A stretch of DNA of 50,366 nucleotides from Verrucomicrobiota bacterium (GTDB taxonomy: Bacteria; Verrucomicrobiota; Verrucomicrobiia; Limisphaerales; UBA9464), in contig CANIZL010000046.1 of assembly GCA_947471985.1 (NCBI GenBank), positions 1 to 50,366 of the forward strand. Direction: 5' to 3'. A program made the position numbers and the translations under genes. Below are positions 1-10,200 of the stretch, piece by piece. Position 1 is the first letter of the stretch. Every line of letters begins with the position of its first letter. The notes below the pieces were generated by a model, which was not told the DNA's origin, did no database searches, and worked only from the letters and a program-made list of their open reading frames with translations.

Positions 1-126
1 AAACTTCCGGCAATCGTGCAATTGACCGCCCAGTTTATCCGGGCGCTGCGCAACGGAATTATCCGCGCTCTGCGCTGGACGGCCGCCCTGAGCCACTTCC
101 GCATTGCAATGAAAGCTTACCTGTGA
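1..126 (+). CDS. C-terminal tail of an unidentified gene (5' end outside the window)
   Basis: An open frame runs from the first base to a TGA at 124-126 and gives 41 residues. It is rich in Arg, Ala, Ile and Leu and ends in RIAMKAYL. The tail is amphipathic or weakly membrane-like, with no domain I can name. The next gene starts 36 bp later on the same strand. It may be a real C-terminus or a chance open frame; the visible part is too short to decide. Confidence 0.35.
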   Translation, partial: KLPAIVQLTAQFIRALRNGIIRALRWTAALSHFRIAMKAYL

Positions 127-162
127 AACTAGACAGACACCGTTGCCCATTAGCAACCACTA

Positions 163-1131
163 ATGCCTATGAATAATCTGCGATATCCGCTCGCTGCACT
201 GCTGATCTCTCACGCCGCTCACGCCGCCTCACTGGGCTTTGCCTCCGCCTACGTCGACAATGCTCACACCCTCAGTTCAACGATCACCGGGCCCACCAAT
301 CAATGGGTTTATGTCGAACGATTGAAGTACGACACACAGGTCTGGCAAATCGTCAGCACCAATTGGATCGGCGCTTCCGGTTCCCTCTCTTTCACCAAGA
401 CGAATGCGTTGGACGGCAATTTCTACGGCATTTATCGAGCGCGAACGACTAATAGCGCTTATCAGTCCACCAATGCTTTTGGGGCCGTGGCCGGCTTTTT
501 GCCGCAGGGCTATACCATGATTGGCAACCCTTTCGACACGTCGGGCACTAATAGTGTCGCGGATGTCCTGCGGCCCCCGAATGATCCGTTGAGCACGTAT
601 GTTTGGCGCAGCGGTGGTTACCAGGACGCCGGAATCTACACGGGAGGATCGTGGATCAGCTCCGTTGCCCTGAATCCCCTCGAAGGCTTCATGGTCTATA
701 ATCAGTCGACCAATGCCCAACACTATATTGTCAGTGGTCTCTTTTCCACGAACTCCTTCAATCTGTCGCTGACCAACTACAATTGGATCACGTCCCCCCT
801 GTTTCGCCTTCAGTCGCCAAATACGAACGCAACAGCCCGGGCGCAGCCATACTTTGCGCAGCCGGTCGACACCCTGACCGCCGGCAACCTGGGCGGTGCC
901 TCGGGACTGCCCGTGCCGATCACAGCCTACTACACCAATATCCTCTCGCTCTCCCAGATCACCAACACCGCTACGCCCACCTATCAGTCGAGTCAGTTGC
1001 CGTGGGGCGGCACGAACTGGCTCCGGAGCAGCAACAGCGTCACGATCCGCCCGAATCTTTCCGAAGCGTTCTGGCTCCACCTCCCCACCAATCGCACCTG
1101 GACCGTGCCGTCACGGGCCATCTGGCCCTGA
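163..1131 (+). CDS. Secreted protein of unknown function upstream of the giant RHS gene
   Basis: The 322-residue product starts with a short signal peptide (hydrophobic stretch LAALLISHAAHA, likely cut after Ala). ATGs at 163 and 169 are both possible starts. The mature part is rich in Thr, Asn, Ser and Tyr, with many short beta-strand-like segments. It contains a GNPF...GFMVYN pattern of a kind seen in extracellular beta-sandwich proteins of Verrucomicrobia and Bacteroidetes. No catalytic motif is visible. The giant secreted RHS gene begins 85 bp downstream on the same strand, separated by a strong hairpin, so a functional link such as a surface partner is possible but is only inferred. That it is secreted is fairly sure; its function is unknown. 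Confidence 0.75.
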   Translation: MPMNNLRYPLAALLISHAAHAASLGFASAYVDNAHTLSSTITGPTNQWVYVERLKYDTQVWQIVSTNWIGASGSLSFTKTNALDGNFYGIYRARTTNSAYQSTNAFGAVAGFLPQGYTMIGNPFDTSGTNSVADVLRPPNDPLSTYVWRSGGYQDAGIYTGGSWISSVALNPLEGFMVYNQSTNAQHYIVSGLFSTNSFNLSLTNYNWITSPLFRLQSPNTNATARAQPYFAQPVDTLTAGNLGGASGLPVPITAYYTNILSLSQITNTATPTYQSSQLPWGGTNWLRSSNSVTIRPNLSEAFWLHLPTNRTWTVPSRAIWP

Positions 1132-1146
1132 TTACGCCGTTCCTCT

Positions 1147-1181
1147 GAGTTGATCCTCAACAGTTTGATGAGGATCAACTC
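1147..1181 (+). terminator. Perfect 13-bp hairpin between the two secreted-protein genes
   Basis: The arm at 1147-1159 (GAGTTGATCCTCA) is the exact reverse complement of 1169-1181, with a 9-base loop at 1160-1168. It begins 15 bases after the stop of the upstream gene and ends 35 bases before the RHS start. No T-run follows, so it is not a classical intrinsic terminator. It could act as a processing site, an attenuator, or a 3' stabiliser of the upstream mRNA. Confidence 0.5.
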
Positions 1182-1216
1182 GCTGAGTCCCGTTTGATCC
1201 TCCGTCCCCGATCCCC

Positions 1217-4200
1217 ATGTTTACCTCGTCCTTGAGCGCACTTTTGCGAGTCTTGATCGCCACCCTGCTGGCTGCCGGCCTGATCGGTTGGGCACAGGCC
1301 CCGTCGGACGCGACGGTCGTGCCTCTGTCCGAGGCATCGGCCGCGCCGGAGAGCGACCGTCTCCTGCAGGATGCCCAACATCCCGAACGCGTGCCCAACA
1401 GCGAGGGGGAACGGATCAAACTGCCCGTCGGGCCGCACCACCGGATTCATCGCAATGACGCCTGGCACACGAACCAATTGGGGGAAGTAACTCCGTACGT
1501 CAGCGAAGTGGTGCAGATCGAAACCGGCCTCAACCGGCAAACGGCCACCGGAGAGTGGGTGGAGGCGAGTGACGAGCTGGAGATTCAGGGCAATCAAGTG
1601 CTGTCCCGCAAGGCCCGGCACGGCGTGAAGATCGCCGGGCAATTGAACCGGATTGGCGCCATCGAGGTGACCGGACCGGACGGCAAGACGCTGTCGTTCA
1701 CCCCCATTGGCCTCATCTACTACGATCCCGTCTCGGGCAAATCCGCCGTGATCGCGCAGCTCAAAAAGAAGGTCACGGGCCGTAAAAACGGCGGCAATGA
1801 GATGATCTTCCAGGACTGCTTTGAAGGGGTCAACGTGGATATCCGGTATCGGAACTCGAAGTCGCGCTTTGAGCAGGACGTTATTATCAATCAGCAGCTC
1901 CCGGATGCCTCGGAGTACGGACTCGATCCGGCCACTGTCCGATTGCAGGTGGCCACCGAGTTCTTCACGTATCCGGAGCCCAACAAACGCAAGGCGAGCC
2001 GGCGGGACATCGCCAGCGACGACAAATGGGCCAAGGCCGTCGATCCCGAATTGGTCGATGAAAACCTGTCCTTCGGGGATCTCAAGATCAACGAGGGCGA
2101 GATTTTGGGACCGGACCCGGAGCGCCGATCCCCCAAAACGACGCTTTCCAGCAAGGAATTCCACAAAACGGCCGACGGACGGACCATCCTGTTTGAGGTG
2201 ATACCGATGCAGAATGCGGTGGGCCTGTTCCAAGGCTTGCCCGCGCCGGCACCCACGCCCGACGGCGGCCCGCGGGGTGCCGCCCTCCCGGGTAAATTCC
2301 ATCTGCCCCGGATCTCCAATCCCGTCCCGGACGACGAGCGAATCGTGGCCGCGGTGGATTATACACCCAAAGGGGTGGTGATGGACTTTCCCATCACCGT
2401 GGTCTCGCAAGCCAGCCTGACGTTGGCCGGCGACACCACCTACCTCGTGACCGGTGCCATTGAGGTCAACAATTTGGTGCTGGAAGGGGGCGCGGTCATC
2501 AAGAGCACCAAACCGGCGAGCTACAACGGACCGTACACGTGGATTCGGGTGTCGGATGGAACCTTTACCTCGCGGACGTCGCCCTTCCGGCCGGCGGTGT
2601 TCACCGCCTTCGAAGACAACACCGTCGGGGAAACCATCCCGAACTCCGTCGGCATCACCAACACCGGTGTGCCCTCTGGCTTCTACGGCACGCGCAACCT
2701 GGTCTTCGCCGGGATGCCGGGGGGCGTGGTCCTGGAAAACTGCCGCTTTCGTTACAGCCGGGAATCCATCTGGGCCTTGGCGCCATTCACCGTGCGGCAT
2801 TCGCAGTTCTACAATTGCGGTTTTGCCCTGATTTCCACCGACAATGACAGCATCATCGAGAACTGCCTGGTCACCGCGACGCAGGCCGTAAATAGCTACC
2901 AGCCGCCCGGATACACCTTTGCGGGACCGTGGGGCCCGACCCTCGTTGCCATCAATGAAGCCTCGACGCCCCATGTGCACGCGGTTCGGCAATGCACCCT
3001 GCGCGGCTTGTCCGATCTGACCTGGACCGATAGCACCGTCGCGTTCACCAATTTATGGCGCAATAACCTGATTGTGGGTGTCGGCGGTACCACCGGTTAC
3101 GTCAACAAGGTCGCCGATTACTACTCCGCCAGCGACCAGCCGGCGCTCTTTCAGCAAGTCGGCCTCGGGCTGCACTACCTGGCCGCCGGGAGTCCTCACG
3201 CCAATGTGGCGGGCCTGGACGCGAACATCGGCGCGGACTTGTTGGCGTCACTCCGTCAAAAGACCACCGCCCCCCCGATTCCCGTCAGCGTCGCGACGTC
3301 CCAGAGCTATTATCCCCGGGGAATCGGCGATACCAACGCGCTGGATCGGGGCTATCACTATCCGGTTATCGATTACACCCTGTCGGATCAGCAATATTAC
3401 CCTCCGAGTGGATCCGATGTAGCAACCTTCACCTTTGGCGGGGGTGTTGCGGTGGGGATTTATGGCTCGGTCGGCCTGACGCTGAACAACGGGGAAATTC
3501 TGCTCAGCGAAGGCACTCCGCTGCTGCCCAACCGGTTTTTTCGCCTGAACCTCGTTCAGGAGGCGCTACCCACGGCGTCCAACTGGTACACGGGCACCGA
3601 GTGGCTGCTGGGAACCGCCTGGGGGACTCGGGGAATGCGTCTTCGTTTCACGGAGTTCACCGCGTTGGCGGGTAACCCCACGGTTCGGGCCATCTTCGAT
3701 GAACGTCACCAGTATCCCTTTCCCGCCGGCATGGAAAGCTGGTTCCAGGAGTTCAACAATCCATCAACCCTTTGGGTTCAGGATTGTTCGTTCGCCGGCG
3801 TCTCCTTCACGCTCCCGATGTCGGCCGGGACCTGCCATGTTAACATGTTTATCAACAACGTGTTTGATCGGGCGCCTCTGGGTTTATACAAATACAACCC
3901 CAACACTTTCAACACGGTCAGTGTCTCGCTGCAAAACAATCTCTTTTATCGCGGTTCGCTCACCCTCGTCCATCCCAACACGAATATTCAATCCGGCGGT
4001 GAACTGAAGAATAACGTATTTGATGGCACGGTGTTCCCCGCCGCCTTCAATCCGGTCACCAACATTACGCTGAGCAACAACGGCTACGTCTACCCCACGT
4101 CAGCACCGGGTTTCGCCGAAAGTACCCGGACACTCGCCTACAGCTTTCAGTATGCCAATGGCCCCTTGGGACCGTGGTATCAAGCCTCCACGGATTTCGT

Positions 4201-7200
4201 GAACAAAGGATCCGGCTCCGCGGTGATCGCGAATCTGGCCTTCCACACCACCCGGGCCGATCAGATCCGGGAAGCGACCTCCCTCCTGGACCTGGGATTC
4301 CACTATCCCGCATTGAACTCCGGGGCGCTCTGGGATACCGACAACAACGGGTCCCCGGACTGTCTGGCCAATCTGACCGGATCCTCAGGAGTGCCGATCA
4401 CCCTGAATTGGATCAGCCCGGTGCATCATCAAACCAATTCCGGCGTTGTCACCTTCCAAACCAGCGTCACCGGCCCGGCGATCTCCCGCATTGAGTATTA
4501 CAAGTGCACGGAGTTTCTCGGATCCAACACGGCAGCGCCTTATACCTTTAACTGGTGCCCGAACGCCTCCGGCGCGGATCTCTTTTGGGTGCGGGCCGTT
4601 GGTACGGATGGATCGTTCTGGTTCTCGCCGCCCCGGATCGTGACGTACAGCTGTTTCGGCACCCAACCCCCGACCATCAGTTGGGAATCGCCGCTCGCCG
4701 GCACCACCTGGCCCATCTCCCCCACCAATGTTTTCCTAAAGGCGATTGCGTCCGCCGGGGCCGGCAACGGCACGATCACCCAGGTGGAGTTCTCCACCGG
4801 CAGCACCCTCATCGCCCAGGTGCCGTTGCCGCAAATTACCAACGCCTACACCTACTCCTGGCTGGATCGGACGAACGGCACCTACCCCCTGAAGGCCAAG
4901 GTGTACACCAGCACCGGTGCCACGGCGGAAGCCACCACCACCCTGGTCCTGAATGAACTGCCCAAGATCGCCTGGGTGGATCCCACCCGGAGTGCCAGTC
5001 TGCCGGCACCGGGCAATGTGAATCTGAAGGTATGGGCGGTGAACGGAGGCGCCGGTGGACCGCCCGCCAAGGTGGAATTCTTCAAATTCAAACCGGGAGC
5101 CCACACGCTGCTGGGCACCTTGACGGGTCCGACCTCTAGCGGCACCAACTACCTGCTGAATTGGAACGCCCTGAGTGAAGGCCAGCACTCGGTATTCGCC
5201 CGGGCGACGGACAACCTCGGGGCGACCCGGGACACGGACCTGCGCTTGATCGATGTTGGCGCCCGACCGACGGTTACCATCGTCAGTCCCACCAACGGCA
5301 CGACGCTCAAGGCCTACTCCTCCCCGACGATCGGGGTCGAGGCGTCCATTGCCGGCGGCCAGATCGCCTACGTCGACTTCTACGCCGGAACGAACTTTCT
5401 GGGCCGGGACACGACCGTGGGCACGAACGGATTCGGCGCAGCCAACTTCTACGAGCTGGAATTGAGCGGACTGGCGCCAGGGACATATGATTTCACGGCA
5501 CACGCGTTTGATGCCAGCAATCCACCCAAAAAGAAGACATCAGGCGTGGTTCATGTTGTTGTCGCACCGCCTCTGCCATCGCCGGGTAACGGTGAGTGGG
5601 ATTTCCAATTTGGAAATGTGCCAGGATTCAGAACGGATTCTCAAAAGGGCGCGTCGGTCGAGTACGATTCAAATGGTACACTCCATTTTACTGGAGGATA
5701 TCTTTCTCCCAGCGGCTACACCACAAAGTTATTAAAGTTCTCAAACTGTACTTGGTCGGAAGCATTTGGTGGGCAGGAAGGAAGTGGCTTATATGCCGCC
5801 AAGTACTATAAAGGAAACATGTGGTACGGCGGAGGTGGAAATTTCATCGGTGGACTGTCATTCAATTTCGCCAGAAGCTCTGGAACCACAATGTCACCGG
5901 CAGGCGCTGAGCTGGACCTTGCAGGAGTGGGCGGCGCCCTCTGTACAGGTGGCTGGAGTTGGGAATTCGGCGCGGGCATAATGACCATCTTGCCATGGAA
6001 TGGTGACATATTAATTGGTGGCCGATTTGATGGAGCAATATCTGACGCGGATCCTACCGTATTTGACACTTCCATCAGCAATATTGCCGCGCTTCGCGGT
6101 ACCGATTCTAATTGGTCGAAAGTTGGCATTGGAGATTTAAACGGCACCGTTCGCGCATTGGCGGTATACAACGGTGAACTTTATGCAGGGGGATACTTTA
6201 CCTTTGGCCCCCAAGCTAATTCATCGTACTTGGCCCGATTGGTCAATAATTCCTGGCAACCCGTGGGGACGGGTGTGAATGGACCGGTCCTGGCATTGAA
6301 AGTATACGCAGGCCAGCTTTATGTTGGAGGCGAATTTACCACTGCGGGAAATATCTCTGATGTTAACTGCATTGCCGTTTGGAATGGCAGTAAATGGTCA
6401 GGCGTTGCGGGTGGTGTTTTCGACGGTGGCGCCGGTCAGCCTGGTCAATGTAACCAACCAACACGAATATGCGGAATCGCCAACCATGGCGAAACTCTCT
6501 ATGTTACCGGCCACTTTCGCACTGCTGGTTCGGGGACTGGTGCAGTTTCTGCACGTCACATCGCACAGGCTACGTGGGACAGCGTCGAGCGAAGGTGGAC
6601 TTGGTCCCCGATGGGAGCAGGGCTGGCGGGTGGCACTGGTGATTTTGGTTGGGTGGGAACGGAGACCTGCGGATACAGCCTCGCGATTCGGGATTTCACG
6701 AGTAATGCTGGTTACGAAGTCGTTGTCGCTGGTAACTTTACAGAGGCTGGAGGAGCTCCTGCCAAATACGTGGCTCGCTGGATTGTCGGTGGGGAGATCG
6801 CTGCCGGTGAGAAATGCACTCCGTCAAGTTCGTCTGTGACCCTCATTACCCCTGCAGATGGTGCCACATCCTTCAGCAGTGTTGGAACCTTTACTGCAAG
6901 TGTGAATCTGCCGTCCAATACCACCCATACGATTGCCAGTGTCCTTTTCTGCGTAGACGGAGACCAGGGTACTACGGGGACGTTGCAATTCGGAAGTAGT
7001 GACATTTGGTATGCCACCGCGGCTAACCCTTTGGCTCCCGGGACCCACACAGTCCGCGCTGTGGCCACCTGTAATGATGGCTCGGCGTTCTCCGGCAAAA
7101 CTGTCACCTTTACGGTTCCCCAAGATTCTTCCACTATTGTTTTCGCTGATTCATTTGAAGTGCTTTCCCGTAATGTCGCCACGAATCTTCTCGTTCTGGC

Positions 7201-10200
7201 CAATCACAGTGGCGGGGCAAACCTGAGGGTGACATCGACTACGATTTTCGCCGATCCCTATGGTGGCTCGAGCTTGGGGAGTGCCTCTGTGGCCCCACAA
7301 GGAACACACATCATTTTCCAGCCGCGCCCCTACTCCTTCGGTCGGTGCGTTGTGAACTATGTTGCGAAAGACGCCGTTGGGGTGAATAGCGGCATTGCCA
7401 TCGTTCAGGTCAAAAGCCCCCCGGTAGTATCGATTGACAGCCCGACCGATGGTGCAGTCCTGCCAAGCCTCGCAGTGACAAGCATCCTTGGCTCTGCCAA
7501 GGACTACGATGGATCCATCAGTAACGTCGTTCTGTGGGTGGACGGTTCTCCCATCGCCACAGTTAATACCACCCCAGGGTTCTCCTTCCCGTGGATCCCA
7601 AGTGGGCCGGGCCATCACGTGCTGACCGTGGTAGCGAAGGACAATGACGGGTATACGACAACTTCGGCGCCGGTTACGGTTAAAATACTTGGGTCTGAGA
7701 CCAATCTGGTGGCGAAAATTAGCAGTCTTCAAAACTCCCAAACAAACTACAGCAGCCTGCCGGTGACCGACTACCCGGTGATCCCGGATGGGATTCTGTC
7801 ACTTCAAGGCCTCGCATATGCAATTATTGCGGGGCAGCCAAATCGGAGTACGAACACAACGTCCTTTCGGGTGATGCTCCAACCCACCTATCAAAGCGCC
7901 GCCAACGGGGTTTCTCCGTCGTACATTCTTACCAAGGGGCCGGATTGGGCGCAGGGGTTTGTTGGGGGCGGTGATACCAATGGGGCGCTGGGTACCTTCG
8001 ACCTGAGTCAGATTGAGAATGGTGTCTACGATCTGACCCTGACCGTTCGCTCCCAGAGATACGAATTGTCCGATTCAGTGACGGTGTCCCTCCGAAACAA
8101 TCTGAAGCTGGGCAACTTTAGCTTCAGTGAGCAAGACCTGGTGATTCCCGTCAACGGCATTCCCCTGACTGTGGTTCGGAAGTACGACACCTTGGGCGGC
8201 CAGGGAGGGGATTTCGGCCGTTGCTGGAGCATGACGATCAACGACATGGACGTACGGCTTGATGAGGATCGGACTTCCACTCCGGTCGTCGTCTTCAACG
8301 GAGCCGATCCCGGGGAAGGCGGCGTCCCGATGTTCAGCTTGCGCACCGGGGGTGGGCGCAATGTCAGTCTCATGCTGCCCGATGGTCGCCGGGGTGATTT
8401 CCTCTTTCGACCGCGGTTTTCCGCTTTTCCGGAGAAGCCTGTAGCGTGGGCTGAATGGCAGAGTCCACCCGGCGTTTCTGCACGATTGGTCGTAGCCGGC
8501 ACTCAGCCCGGCGATGAGAGCAACGCCAAGACCATAAATTTCTCCGCCAACGGCATCAACAAACCGGTTTGGTCCAACGGCGAGGCTCGAACTCCTTTCG
8601 AAGCGTATGACATCCCCGGTTTCGACCTGATCCTCAAGGATAGTACGAAGTTCGAACTGCGTCGGGACCCTGATTATGGGACCAGCACCAGTGCGGATTG
8701 GGTCACGTACGATGCCAACGGCTCCGGTTTGCTGGTGCCCGTCAGTCCGTATTCCAATCCCCTCAAGCTGAGGAACATCGTCCAACCCTCGGGCGACCGG
8801 GTGGAAATCAAGGCCGATGGTGTCAGTCACTACCTTGGAAGCAGCACTTCGCCAACTCGGAAGATCACATTCATCCGTGATGATCGCGGCCGCATCAGTG
8901 CCCTCACTGATCCTTTGGGGAACGCGAATCTTCCCTCTGTCCGTTACCTCTACAACGACGACAAGTACGTCCTGGTTCAAGTGCTCCGCCTCGTGGATCG
9001 AACCACCGGCCTGTACGCGACCAACCGCTACTACTACGACCACGCCCAGTACCCCAGTTACCTGACGCGCATCGTCGATGCCCGGGGCATTACCGTCGCC
9101 CGGAATGAATACGATGCCACGGGCAGGTTGACCGCGGTAGTCGATGCCTTGGGGCGCACCAATCGGTTCATCCATGATTTTGCCAATCACGTCGAGAAGA
9201 CCGTCGATCGCCTCGGATACACCAACAGCCTGGTCTACGACACCCGGGGTAACGTACTCGTCATCACCAATGCGCTGAACGAGGTGCGGTATATGGGCTA
9301 CGACAGCCTGAACAACAAGGTCGCCGAAACCAATTACCTCGGCGGCGCACCGGTGGTCACCAGCTGGCAGTACGATACGAATCGAAACCTGCTGACGGCT
9401 ACCATTGATTCCCTGAACAATACCAATCGGTTCGAATACAATGACTTATATCAATTGATTAAGCAGACGGATACGCGAGGCAATGATACCCAAATGGGCT
9501 ATGATTCCGGCCAGGTGGCCACGGTTTCGGACAGTTTGGGATCCATCCAAAGCAACACGTTTGCCAATGAGCTCCTGTCGACGTCCACCGATGGTGTCGG
9601 CACACTCACTGTTTTGACCTACGACGCCCTTCGGCAGGTTCAATCTACAATCGTCAAGGCAGCTAATGGATCGACCAATGCCATTTCTGCCACCACGTAC
9701 GATGACAATGGGAACACCAAAACCAGCACGTTGTACCGGGCAGGCGCCAGCGGGCTGATCCCCGATCTTACCACCTACTACTACGACGCGCAGGGAAGGG
9801 TAACCCACACCATTGGACCGGACTCGTTCACCAACCGCGTGGTTTACAACGAAGCCGGGATGACCCTGGAAACGTATGATCCGTACAATCGCCGGACCCA
9901 ATTTGTGTACAATGAGCTGGGCCAACGGATCCAGACCATCTATCCGGACACCAACATTGTCGAGCTGTCCTATTACGATGCCGAGGGACGGGTGACCAAC
10001 AGCGTGGATCGGTTGAATCGGAGCACGCGGACGGAGTACGATCAACTGGGCCGGGTGAAAAAGGTCATTTTCGCCTTTGGCACCGCCAACGTGACGAGCA
10101 ATCAGACGTTCTACGATTCGTTGGGACGGATTTCCAAGACCATCGACGCCCGGGGCATCATCACCACCAACGTCTACGATTTGGCCGGACGCCGCACGTC

